Shown here: piece after piece, positions 7,543 to 16,066 of the stretch
Numbering within the stretch: position 1 is the first letter of the stretch
Layout: every line of letters begins with the position of its first letter
DNA from: Mycolicibacterium bacteremicum
GTDB lineage: Bacteria; Actinomycetota; Actinomycetes; Mycobacteriales; Mycobacteriaceae
Direction: 5' to 3'
Length of the DNA: 64,000 bases
NCBI RefSeq assembly: GCF_943913955.1
Contig: NZ_CALUAE010000007.1
Span: 41,293-105,292, forward strand
Made by a program: the position numbers and the translations under genes
Notes under the pieces: generated by a model
Databases searched by the model: none
Told to the model about the DNA's origin: nothing
The model's input: only the letters and a program-made list of their open reading frames with translations

Positions 7543-8964
7543 ATGACAACGGACAACCGCCCACCGGTGCAGACCGAGGTGTTGCCGCGCAAGATGCGTT
7601 GGTTCGACGGATTCGCGATGGCGATGACGATGCCGGCCGCGTTGGTCGCCACCCTGGGTGCGTCGATCGCGGGGCTGGGCGGCTGGGGTGCGGCCGTGCT
7701 GTGGGCCATCTCGATGGTGATCGCGCTCGGGGTGAACTGGATCTACATCGAGCTGGCGGCGATGTTCCCCGACGCGTCCGGCGGCATATCGGGTTACGCG
7801 GCCGAGGCCTGGCAGCGGCGGGTGCCGTGGTTGGCGCCGTTGGCCGGGGTCGGGTACTGGCTGCCCTGGGGTTCGAACCTGGCGACCTACGGTTCGCTGA
7901 CCGGTCTGCTGGTGCAGTCCCAGTGGTTTCCCGATCAGCAGTGGACCTATGACGTGGGCCCGGTGCACCTGAGTTTCCCGATCCTGATCGGCCTGGCCGT
8001 CATCTTCATCCTGTACGGCATCAACATCATCGGCGTGCGGGTGACGATGGCCTTCGTCTATGTGACCGCGGCGATCCTGATGGTGCCGCTGACCGTGTTC
8101 GTCATCTTCCCGCTGTTCAATGCCGACTGGGCGCCGATGGATCTGACCTGGAAGCTCAGCGGGTTCGAAGGTCTGCACACCGCGATCGTGTGGCTGTATG
8201 TGATGGCGTGGACCACGCTCGGGGTCGAGGTGTGCGCGACATTCGCCTCGGAGTACCGCGACCCGGTCAAGGACACCTCGCGGGCCATCCGGGCCTCGGC
8301 GCTGTTCTGCCTCGGGGTGTTCTTCATCGTTCCGCTGACCCTGGGTGGCTTCGCCGGCGAGGCCGCCATCGAGGCCGACCCGTCCACCTTCTTCGTCGAG
8401 AGCTTCTCCAGGCTGACCGGCGCGGGCGCGAGTGTCATGGTGCTGTGCCTGATCGGCTCGCTGCTGCTGGTCATGCTGACCTCCGTCGCGGATGCCTCGC
8501 GGGTGCTGTTCAACATGGGCAAGGAGGGCATCACGGTCCGCTCGGTGGGCAAGCTGAACGGCCGTGGCGTTCCGGTGCGGGCGCTCAACGTGATGCTGGT
8601 GCTCAACATCGTGCTGCTGGTGGTGCTCCAGCAGCCGCTGGCCATCATCGTGACCGGCAACCTGGGTTACATCCTGGCCCACGTCCTGGCGGTGTCCGGT
8701 TTTGCGTTGCTGCGCAAGGATCGTCCCGACGCGCCGCGTCCGATCCGGCTGCCGAATGCGTTCGTGCCGTTGTCGATCGCGCTGACGGTGGTGCTCGTGG
8801 TGATGCTGGTCGTCGGTGCCACCGGATTCTCGATCACCGGTTACGGCGGCATCCTCGAACTCGGTATCGCGGTCTCGATCCTGGCTTTCGGCGTGCTGCT
8901 GTGGTGGTTCGTCCAGCGCCGTGACCGCGCGCTCGCCGAGAGTGGTGCCGCGACAACCGATTAA
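7543..8964 (+). CDS. APC-superfamily amino acid/amine permease
   Basis: A 473-aa, very hydrophobic protein with about twelve predicted transmembrane segments. The N-terminal TMs include PAALVATLGASIAGLGGWGA, and ASGGISGYAAEAW is the substrate-binding helix region typical of APC transporters. GGAGG-like sequence (7529-7534) precedes the ATG at 7543; a longer in-frame extension lacks such a site. It sits after the amine oxidase and aldehyde dehydrogenase genes with its own promoter and probably imports the substrate they degrade. Confidence 0.85.
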   Translation: MTTDNRPPVQTEVLPRKMRWFDGFAMAMTMPAALVATLGASIAGLGGWGAAVLWAISMVIALGVNWIYIELAAMFPDASGGISGYAAEAWQRRVPWLAPLAGVGYWLPWGSNLATYGSLTGLLVQSQWFPDQQWTYDVGPVHLSFPILIGLAVIFILYGINIIGVRVTMAFVYVTAAILMVPLTVFVIFPLFNADWAPMDLTWKLSGFEGLHTAIVWLYVMAWTTLGVEVCATFASEYRDPVKDTSRAIRASALFCLGVFFIVPLTLGGFAGEAAIEADPSTFFVESFSRLTGAGASVMVLCLIGSLLLVMLTSVADASRVLFNMGKEGITVRSVGKLNGRGVPVRALNVMLVLNIVLLVVLQQPLAIIVTGNLGYILAHVLAVSGFALLRKDRPDAPRPIRLPNAFVPLSIALTVVLVVMLVVGATGFSITGYGGILELGIAVSILAFGVLLWWFVQRRDRALAESGAATTD

Positions 8965-9938
8965 GCGGCCTTGCTGGCCTCAGCGGTGACGTGTGCGACG
9001 AAGGAGGCGATCTCGGCGATGGCCCGCCGGGCATCGGGGTTGACGTCGAAGGACAGTTGGAACATGTGCATCGCCTTGTCCCACACCTGAACCCACACCG
9101 GCACGCCGGCTGCCTCCAGTTGGTCGGCAAGGACGAAGGTGTCGTTGCGCAGCATCTCGTTGGTGCCGATCTGCAACAGGAACGGTCCGAGCCCGGCGGC
9201 GTTGGACTCGGCGGGCATGATCGGCACCGGCCGGGTCCCGTTCACGGTGGCGAACACGTCATAGATGAACTTGACCGTCATGAACGGGAACAGCACGTCG
9301 CGATGCGCTTTGAGCGCCTTGTACTTCAGATCCATATCCGCCGATGTCAACGCCGACAACAGGATCTGCCCGGCCGGCACCGGTAGCCCGGCGTCGCGTA
9401 CGGCCAGCGCGGTGTCGGCGGCGATCAGTCCGCCCGCCGAATCGCCGGCGAACACGATGCGCCCCGGCGCGAAGCCGAGGTCCAGGGCGCGCCGGTAGGC
9501 GTCGACACCGTCCTCGACGGCCTCTTCGATGGTGGCCTGCGGAGCCAGCCGGTAGCCGACGTTGAGCACCCGCGAACCGGTTTCGGCCGACAGCTTGGAG
9601 ACGAACCGGCGATGGGAGTTCAGCCCGAGCGTGACCAGGGCCGAGCCGTGGAAGTAGATGATCAGGTCGGTCGAATCGCGGGCGGCCGGGGCGGCCACCC
9701 ATTCGGCCGGGCAGTTCGGCAGCGCCTCGCGGGTGACCGTGGTGCCCGGCAGTGCGCCGATCACCGACAGCGGCCGGTCGATGACGTCGAGGTGGGCGCG
9801 TTGGACGCCATCCGGCCAGACGCGGTTGACCGCCAGGCCCAGCAGCGTGGCCAGCCCCAGGAACGGCCGCAGCGTGAGGGCGGTCAGCACACCCAGCAAG
9901 CGCGACTGCCAGGATGCCGGTCCGAAGTGCATCGTCAT
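8961..9938 (-). CDS. alpha/beta hydrolase, HSL/Lip-type esterase
   Basis: A 325-aa hydrolase of the hormone-sensitive-lipase family. The nucleophile elbow GDSAGG is at residues 165-170 (Ser167). The oxyanion motif reads YFHGSA (95-100), where the family usually has HGGG, so this loop is altered. A hydrophobic N-terminus near residues 12-38 suggests membrane association. Its 3' end overlaps the permease stop by 4 bp in convergent orientation. Start ATG 9938 is preferred; GTG 9968 in the same frame is possible. Mycobacterial Lip proteins of this kind hydrolyse short-chain esters. Confidence 0.8.
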   Translation of the reverse strand: MTMHFGPASWQSRLLGVLTALTLRPFLGLATLLGLAVNRVWPDGVQRAHLDVIDRPLSVIGALPGTTVTREALPNCPAEWVAAPAARDSTDLIIYFHGSALVTLGLNSHRRFVSKLSAETGSRVLNVGYRLAPQATIEEAVEDGVDAYRRALDLGFAPGRIVFAGDSAGGLIAADTALAVRDAGLPVPAGQILLSALTSADMDLKYKALKAHRDVLFPFMTVKFIYDVFATVNGTRPVPIMPAESNAAGLGPFLLQIGTNEMLRNDTFVLADQLEAAGVPVWVQVWDKAMHMFQLSFDVNPDARRAIAEIASFVAHVTAEASKAA

Positions 9939-10062
9939 CGGCCGGTTGTGCCATTCGAGCAAATTCACGATACCGATGGTACTGGGTAGTTCGCGATGGG
10001 CGAAAGTGCCCGTTCGCCGGGTGACCATGCCAGGGACCGCCGGCAGTCGTAGCGTGGAGGTC

Positions 10063-11445
10063 GTGACATCACCTAACGACTTGCCCCGTACTCTCGGCGA
10101 GCTGCGCGCCTCCGGTCATACCGAGCGCGGGATCAAGGAGGAGATCCGGACCAACCTGCTGGCCCGGCTCGCGGATGGTGACGATATCTGGCCCGGCCTG
10201 TTCGGTTTCGAGGACACAGTCCTGCCACAGGTCGAGCGCGCGCTGATCGCCGGACACGATCTCGTCCTACTCGGCGAACGCGGGCAAGGAAAGACCCGGT
10301 TGCTGCGCTCGCTGGTGAACCTGCTCGACGAGTGGACCCCGGTGATCGAGGGCTCCGAGCTGCACGAGCACCCGTACTCGCCGATCACCCCGGAGCAGAT
10401 TCGCCGCGCCGCCACCTCCGGTGACGACCTGCCGGTCGCCTGGGTGCACCGCAGCGAGCGCTACACCGAGAAACTGGCCACCCCGGACACCAGCGTCGCC
10501 GACCTCGTCGGTGACATCGACCCGATCAAGGTCGCCGAGGGTCGCAGCCTCGGTGATCCGGAGACCATCGCCTACGGGCTGATCCCGCGCTCGCACCGCG
10601 GCATCGTCGCGGTCAACGAACTGCCCGATCTGGCCGAGCGCATCCAGGTCGCGATGCTCAACGTGATGGAGGAGCGCGATATCCAGGTGCGCGGATACAC
10701 GCTGCGACTGCCGCTCGACGTGCTGGTGGTCGCCAGCGCCAACCCGGAGGACTACACCAACCGCGGCCGCATCATCACCCCGCTCAAGGACCGCTTCGGT
10801 GCCGAGATCCGCACCCACTACCCGCTGGAACTCGACGCCGAGGTCGGTGTCATCGCCCAGGAGGCGCACCTGAGCGCCGAGGTGCCCGAACACCTGCTCG
10901 CCGTGGTGGCCCGGTTCGCCCGCGCGCTGCGCGAATCCACCGCCGTCGACCAGCGCTCCGGTGTGTCGGCGCGGTTCGCGATCGCCGCGGCCGAGACCGT
11001 CGCCGCCTCGGCCCGCCACCGCGGCGCCATCCTCGGGGAACAGGAGCCGGTCGCCCGCGTCGTCGATCTGGGCACCATCATCGACGTGCTGCGCGGCAAG
11101 CTGGAGTTCGAATCCGGCGAGGAGGGCCGCGAGCAGGTGGTGATGGAACACCTGCTGCGCCGGGCCACCGCCGACACCGCGGCCCGCGCCCTCGGCGGAC
11201 TGGACGTCGGCCCGCTGGTCGCCGCCGTCGAGGAGGGCTCGCCGGTGACGACGGGGGAGCGGGTCAGCGCCAAGGATGTGCTGGCCGCCCTGCCCGACCT
11301 GCCGGTCATCGACCAGATCGCCGAACGCCTCGGCGCGCACAGCGAGGGCCAGCGGGCCGCCGCGGTCGAGCTGGCCCTGGAGGGGCTGTACCTGGCCAAG
11401 CGCATCGACAAGACCTCCGATGACGGCGAAACCGTCTATGGCTAA
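10063..11445 (+). CDS. MoxR/magnesium-chelatase-like AAA+ ATPase (Rv0958-like)
   Basis: A 460-aa AAA+ ATPase. Walker A is GERGQGKT at residues 71-78; a GIVAVNELPDL segment carries Walker B, and VVASANPEDYTNRGRIITP is the sensor-1 region of the chelatase group. Length and context match M. tuberculosis Rv0958, annotated as a magnesium chelatase although these bacteria do not make chlorophyll. Such ATPases usually act with a VWA protein as a chaperone or activation module, and the next gene is one. The GTG start has GGAGG very close upstream; a GTG at 10054 is an alternative. Confidence 0.85.
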   Translation: MTSPNDLPRTLGELRASGHTERGIKEEIRTNLLARLADGDDIWPGLFGFEDTVLPQVERALIAGHDLVLLGERGQGKTRLLRSLVNLLDEWTPVIEGSELHEHPYSPITPEQIRRAATSGDDLPVAWVHRSERYTEKLATPDTSVADLVGDIDPIKVAEGRSLGDPETIAYGLIPRSHRGIVAVNELPDLAERIQVAMLNVMEERDIQVRGYTLRLPLDVLVVASANPEDYTNRGRIITPLKDRFGAEIRTHYPLELDAEVGVIAQEAHLSAEVPEHLLAVVARFARALRESTAVDQRSGVSARFAIAAAETVAASARHRGAILGEQEPVARVVDLGTIIDVLRGKLEFESGEEGREQVVMEHLLRRATADTAARALGGLDVGPLVAAVEEGSPVTTGERVSAKDVLAALPDLPVIDQIAERLGAHSEGQRAAAVELALEGLYLAKRIDKTSDDGETVYG

Positions 11446-13402
11446 CAGAAGTTCGCGATACTCGCGGTACACCGGCGGGCCCGACCCGCTGGCGCCGCCG
11501 GTCGATCTGCGCGAGGCGCTGGATCAGATCGGTGAGGACGTGATGTCCGGTTCCTCGCCGCGTCGCGCCCTGCAGGAGCTGATGCGCCGGGGTACCCCGA
11601 ACATGCCAGGCGCCGACCGGCTGGCCGCCGAGGCCAACCGTCGTCGCCGGGAACTGTTGCAGCGCAACAATCTCGACGGCACCCTCGCCGAGGTCAAGAA
11701 GCTGCTCGACGAGGCCGTGCTGGCCGAGCGCAAGGAACTCGCGCGCGCGCTCGACGATGACGCCCGGTTCGGTGAGATGCAGATCGAGGCGTTGTCGCCG
11801 TCCCCGGCCAAGGCCGTGCAGGAGCTCGCCGACTACGACTGGCGCTCGGCCGAAGCGCGGCAGAAGTACGACCAGATCAAGGATCTGCTCGGCCGCGAGA
11901 TGCTCGACCAGCGCTTCGCCGGCATGAAGGAGGCGCTGCAGAACGCCACCGACGAGGACCGGCAAGCGGTCAACAAGATGCTCGACGACCTCAACGACCT
12001 GTTGGAGAAGCACGCCAGGGGTGAGGACACCGGCGAGGACTTCGAGAAGTTCATGGCCGAACACGGCCAACATTTCCCGGACAATCCCCGCAACGTCGAC
12101 GAACTGATGGACTCGCTGGCCAAACGTGCCGCCGCCGCCCAGCGCTTCCGCAACAGCCTCTCCGAATCCCAGCGCGCCGAACTGGACGCGTTGGCGCAGC
12201 AGGCCTTCGGGTCGCCGTCGCTGATGAGCGCGCTCAACCGGCTCGACGCCAATCTGCAGGCCGCCCGGCCCGGGGAGGACTGGGGCGGCTCGGAGGAGTT
12301 CAGCGGCAACGATCCACTGGGGATGGGACAGGGCACCCAGGCGCTGGCCGATATCGCCGAGCTGGAGCAGCTGGCCGAACAGCTCTCGCAGAGCTACGCC
12401 GGGGCGACCATGGAGGATGTCGACCTGGACATGCTGGCCCGCCAGCTCGGGGACGAGGCCGCCGTGAATGCCCGCACGCTGGCCGAGCTGGAACGTGCGC
12501 TGACCGAACAGGGCTTCCTGGACCGCGGCTCCGACGGCCAGTTCCGGCTCTCACCCAAGGCGATGCGCCAGCTCGGCCAGACCGCGCTCCGCGATGTGGC
12601 CCAACAGCTCTCCGGCCGGCACGGAGAACGCGACACCCGTCGTGCGGGTGCCGCGGGTGAGCTGACCGGCGCCACCCGTCCGTGGGCCTTCGGGGACACC
12701 GAGCCGTGGAACGTCACCCGCACCATCACCAACGCCGTACTGCGCACGGCGGGTGCGGGCAGCGTCGAGCGGCCGGTGCGGATCAGCGTCGACGACGTCG
12801 AGATCTCCGAGACCGAGACCCGCACCCAGGCGGCCGTCGCGCTGCTGGTGGACACCAGCTTCTCGATGGTGATGGAGAACCGGTGGCTGCCGATGAAGCG
12901 CACCGCGCTGGCGCTGAACCATCTGGTGAGCACCCGGTTCCGCTCCGACGCGCTGGAGATCATCGCCTTCGGCAGGCACGCCCGCACCATCAGCGCGGCC
13001 GAACTGACCGCCCTGGAGGGCGTCCGCGATCAGGGCACCAACTTGCATCACGCACTCGCGCTGGCGACCCGGCACCTGCGGCGGCATCCCAACGCCCAAC
13101 CCGTGGTGCTCGTGGTCACCGACGGTGAGCCGACCGCACATCTGGAGGACTTCGGCGACGGGGCCGAGGCGTTCTTCTACTACCCGCCGCACCCACGCAC
13201 CATCGGGCTGACCGTCAAGGGCTTCGACGATCTCGCCGCACTCGGCGCGCAGCTGACGATCTTCCGGCTGGGCAGCGACCCGGGGCTGGCCCGGTTCATC
13301 GACCAGGTCGCCCGCCGGGTCGGCGGCCGCGTGGTGGCGCCGGATCTGGACGGACTGGGTGCCGCGGTGGTGGGGGACTACCTGCGGGCACGCAAGCGCT
13401 GA
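11438..13402 (+). CDS. VWA-domain protein, partner of the MoxR-type ATPase (Rv0959-like)
   Basis: A 654-aa protein. The first 400 residues are helical and charged with no obvious enzyme motif; the C-terminal third is a von Willebrand A domain with a complete MIDAS: DTSFS at 472-476, a threonine in DQGTNLHHAL, and VVTDGEPT. The ATG overlaps the end of the ATPase gene by 8 nt, so they are coupled. The pair matches Rv0958-Rv0959. By analogy with other MoxR-VWA pairs it probably assembles or activates a protein complex; the client is unknown. Confidence 0.85.
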   Translation: MANRSSRYSRYTGGPDPLAPPVDLREALDQIGEDVMSGSSPRRALQELMRRGTPNMPGADRLAAEANRRRRELLQRNNLDGTLAEVKKLLDEAVLAERKELARALDDDARFGEMQIEALSPSPAKAVQELADYDWRSAEARQKYDQIKDLLGREMLDQRFAGMKEALQNATDEDRQAVNKMLDDLNDLLEKHARGEDTGEDFEKFMAEHGQHFPDNPRNVDELMDSLAKRAAAAQRFRNSLSESQRAELDALAQQAFGSPSLMSALNRLDANLQAARPGEDWGGSEEFSGNDPLGMGQGTQALADIAELEQLAEQLSQSYAGATMEDVDLDMLARQLGDEAAVNARTLAELERALTEQGFLDRGSDGQFRLSPKAMRQLGQTALRDVAQQLSGRHGERDTRRAGAAGELTGATRPWAFGDTEPWNVTRTITNAVLRTAGAGSVERPVRISVDDVEISETETRTQAAVALLVDTSFSMVMENRWLPMKRTALALNHLVSTRFRSDALEIIAFGRHARTISAAELTALEGVRDQGTNLHHALALATRHLRRHPNAQPVVLVVTDGEPTAHLEDFGDGAEAFFYYPPHPRTIGLTVKGFDDLAALGAQLTIFRLGSDPGLARFIDQVARRVGGRVVAPDLDGLGAAVVGDYLRARKR

Positions 13403-13450
13403 GGGATTTCGGGTCGCTGCGCTTGCGCGTGCGATTTCAGCAAAGGACGC

Positions 13451-14026
13451 TCAGGTGTGCTTGCGCTTCTTGCGCTTGATACCGACGCTGCCCCACAGCG
13501 AGAAGCCGCGGATGGTGACCCGCGGGGCGCCCGGCGTGCCCTGCTCGCCGACGTGATCGAAGGAACCCATCACCCCGTGGCCGCGGATCGCGACGTTGAC
13601 CTCCGGCGGCACCAGGATGGTCTGACCGCCGAAGATCGAGATCGAGTGGATCTCCACATCCGGTGAGGTGAAGTCGGCATACCGCAGATCGATGACACCG
13701 CCGCCGAACAATGCGAACGATGTCAGCCGCTTCGGGACGTTCCACCGGCCGCGCCGTTCGAACCCACTCAGAATGGCCAGGAGCAGCGTCGATGGCGCGG
13801 GCTTACGGGGTCCGCAATTCGAGGTGGTCGCGAAGTCGGGCAGGTCCGCCGACAACCGCGCGAGCTCGCCGTGTGTGGTGGCGGCATAGGCCTTGGCCAG
13901 CCGCTGCTCGTACTCGTCGATGCTGAGCCGGCCTTGGGCGGCGGCATCGGTGAGCAATTGGGCAGCCTGCGCCCGCTCGGCATCGCCGGCTCGGGTCGAA
14001 CCGGGTTCGGCGGCTGAGGTGCTCAT
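13451..14026 (-). CDS. DUF1707 / LiaF-like cell-wall stress protein (Rv0966c-like)
   Basis: A 191-aa protein. Residues about 14-55 form a DUF1707 domain (GDAERAQAAQLLTDAAAQGR followed by LSIDEYEQRL and ADLP). The C-terminal half resembles the beta-rich domain of LiaF-type cell-wall-active antibiotic response proteins (SIFGGQTILVPPEV), ending in a basic KRKKRKHT tail. ATG 14026 is chosen because it directly precedes the DUF1707 domain. It converges on the VWA gene with 48 bp between stops. The function is unknown beyond an envelope association inferred from the family. Confidence 0.75.
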   Translation of the reverse strand: MSTSAAEPGSTRAGDAERAQAAQLLTDAAAQGRLSIDEYEQRLAKAYAATTHGELARLSADLPDFATTSNCGPRKPAPSTLLLAILSGFERRGRWNVPKRLTSFALFGGGVIDLRYADFTSPDVEIHSISIFGGQTILVPPEVNVAIRGHGVMGSFDHVGEQGTPGAPRVTIRGFSLWGSVGIKRKKRKHT

Positions 14027-14132
14027 CGGTGACGAGCCTACGACGCATACTGCTGAATGCAAGCTCGTGGGCAAAACTGCTACGGCAAACATCCCCGCTG
14101 GGGCGCCGGTCTGGCAAACGGCCGCGGCGCCG

Positions 14133-14888
14133 TCACGTCCACGACGGCTGACGTTTCTGCAGGAAGGCGAGCATGCCCTCGCGCGCCTCGTCGGAGACGA
14201 ACAACCGCGCCGATTGCTCGGTGAGCCGCTCGGCGTGCGCGTCGAAGTCGGCCAGCACCGCCGCGGTGGTGAGCGCCTTGGACACCGCCAGCCCCTGCGG
14301 AGAGGCCTTCGCGATATTCGCGGTGAGTCCGGCGACGGCGGCGTCCACGTCATCGGCGGCCACGGTGATCAGTCCGATGTCCGCGGCCTCGGCCGGTCCG
14401 AACTTCTCCCCGGTGAGGAAGTAGCGGCCGGCGGCGCGCGCGGACAGCTTCGGCAGCAGCGTCAGCGAGATGATCGACGGCGCCACCCCGATCCGTGCCT
14501 CGGTCAGGGCGAATGTGCTCGACGGGCCGGCCACCGCGATATCGCAGGCGCCGATAAGACCCATCCCGCCGGCCCGGGCATGCCCGTCGACGGCCGCGAT
14601 CACCGGGACCGGCAGCTCCAGGATCGCGCGCAGCAGCCGGGTCATCTCGCGGGCCCGGTCGACCGCCACATCACCGGGATCCCGGCCGGCCGCCTCGGAC
14701 AGGTCGGCGCCCGCACAGAACGTCGTGCCGGTGTGACCGAGCACCACCGCCCGCACGTCGGCGGCCGCGGCGGCGGCGAACCCCCGGTGGAGCTGTTCGA
14801 CGAGCGCGGTGGACAGCGCGTTGTGGTTGTGCGGGGAATTCAGTGTCAGGCGGGCGACCCGACCCTCGACGGCGTAATCGACCGACAT
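14133..14888 (-). CDS. echA7: enoyl-CoA hydratase/isomerase family protein (EchA7-like)
   Basis: A 251-aa crotonase. The oxyanion-hole segments are FCAGADL near residue 66 and HARAGGMGLIGACD near 105. One of the two glutamates of classical hydratases (in the GGGCE position) is replaced within GGMGLIG, while the second is kept in LTEARIGV. This pattern is common in hydratases of branched glutaconyl-CoA substrates such as LiuC and AtuE. It is the last gene of the acyl-CoA carboxylase operon, 17 nt after fadE12, so hydration of the carboxylated enoyl-CoA is the likely step. Position matches Rv0971c. Confidence 0.8.
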   Translation of the reverse strand: MSVDYAVEGRVARLTLNSPHNHNALSTALVEQLHRGFAAAAAADVRAVVLGHTGTTFCAGADLSEAAGRDPGDVAVDRAREMTRLLRAILELPVPVIAAVDGHARAGGMGLIGACDIAVAGPSSTFALTEARIGVAPSIISLTLLPKLSARAAGRYFLTGEKFGPAEAADIGLITVAADDVDAAVAGLTANIAKASPQGLAVSKALTTAAVLADFDAHAERLTEQSARLFVSDEAREGMLAFLQKRQPSWT

Positions 14889-14905
14889 CGCTTGCGGTCC
14901 CCTCC

Positions 14906-16066
14906 TCAGTACGACCTGGGCAGGCCGAGCGAGGTCTGCGCCACGAAGTTCAGGATCATCTCGCGGCTCACCGGCGCGATACGCGCGAGGCGGGACGCCG
15001 TCAGCACCGAGGCGATGCCGTACTCCTTGGTCAGCCCGTTGCCGCCCAGGGATTGCACGGCCTGATCGACCGCGCGCACCGATGCCTCACCGGCGGCGTA
15101 CTTGGCCATGTTCGCCGACTCGGCGGCCCCGAAATCGTCACCGCTGTCGTACAGCGCGGCCGCCTTCTGCATCATCAGCTTCGCCAGCTCGATCTCGATG
15201 TGATTCTGCGCCAACGGATGTGCGATGCCCTGGTGCGCACCGATCGGCGTCTTCCACACCTGGCGGGTCTTGACGTAGTCGGTGGCCTTGCCGATGGCGA
15301 ACCGGCCCATCCCGACCGCGCTGGCCGCTCCCATGATGCGCTCGGGATTCAGCCCGGCGAACAGTTGGGCGATCGCGGCGTCCTCGGAGCCGACGAGTGC
15401 GTCCGACGGCAGGCGCACCTCGTCGAGGAAGACCTGGAACTGGTATTCGGGACTGAGGATCTCCATCTCGATCTTGGTCCAGGACAGGCCCGGCGTATCG
15501 GTCGGCACCACGAACAGGGCCGGCTTCAGGTTGCCCGTCTTGTGGTCCTCGGTGCGGCCGACGACCAGGATGGCCTGTGCCTGGTCGACACCGGAGATGT
15601 AGACCTTCTGACCCGACAGGATCCAGTCACTGCCGTCGCGGCGCGCGGTGGTGGTGATCTTGTGGCTGTTGGACCCGGCGTCGGGTTCGGTGATGGCGAA
15701 CGCCATGGTGATCGAACCGTCGGCGATACCGGTGACCCAGTGCTTCTTCTGCTCCTCGGTGCCGAACTTGGAGATGATGGTGCCGTTGATGGCGGGGGAG
15801 ACCACCATCATCAGCAGCGGACAGCCGCCTGCGGACATCTCCTCCATCACCATCGACAGCTCGTACATGCCGGCGCCACCGCCGCCGTACTCTTCGGGCA
15901 GGTTCACCCCGATGAAGCCCAGTTTGCCTGCCTCCGACCACAGTTCGTCGGTGTGCTGCCCGGCGCGGGCCTTCTCCAGGTAGTAATCCTGGCCATAGTT
16001 GGCGGCCATCGCGGCGACGGCCTTGCGCAGCGCCTGCTGCTCCTCGGTTTCGATGAATCCGGTCAT
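14906..16066 (-). CDS. fadE12: acyl-CoA dehydrogenase (FadE12-like)
   Basis: A 386-aa FAD-dependent acyl-CoA dehydrogenase. FAITEPDAGSNSHKI is the FAD/substrate loop, and QSLGGNGLTKEYGIAS near residue 340 is the C-terminal FAD-binding and catalytic region. The start ATG overlaps the accA2 stop (ATGA) and AAGGAG precedes it. It would introduce the alpha-beta double bond in a branched acyl-CoA; with fadE13 the operon has two such enzymes flanking the carboxylase, as in terpene and leucine pathways. Position matches Rv0972c. Confidence 0.85.
   Translation of the reverse strand: MTGFIETEEQQALRKAVAAMAANYGQDYYLEKARAGQHTDELWSEAGKLGFIGVNLPEEYGGGGAGMYELSMVMEEMSAGGCPLLMMVVSPAINGTIISKFGTEEQKKHWVTGIADGSITMAFAITEPDAGSNSHKITTTARRDGSDWILSGQKVYISGVDQAQAILVVGRTEDHKTGNLKPALFVVPTDTPGLSWTKIEMEILSPEYQFQVFLDEVRLPSDALVGSEDAAIAQLFAGLNPERIMGAASAVGMGRFAIGKATDYVKTRQVWKTPIGAHQGIAHPLAQNHIEIELAKLMMQKAAALYDSGDDFGAAESANMAKYAAGEASVRAVDQAVQSLGGNGLTKEYGIASVLTASRLARIAPVSREMILNFVAQTSLGLPRSY

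Noticed and set aside
10267..11472. 401-aa minus-strand frame opposite the MoxR-like ATPase
   Set aside because: Shadow frame with no motif; the plus strand has Walker A and sensor motifs and a coupled partner gene.
10063..13402. Chelatase function for the ATPase/VWA pair
   Set aside because: The genome context has no bacteriochlorophyll or cobalamin genes; MoxR-VWA chaperone modules have the same folds, so the metal chelatase label is not supported.
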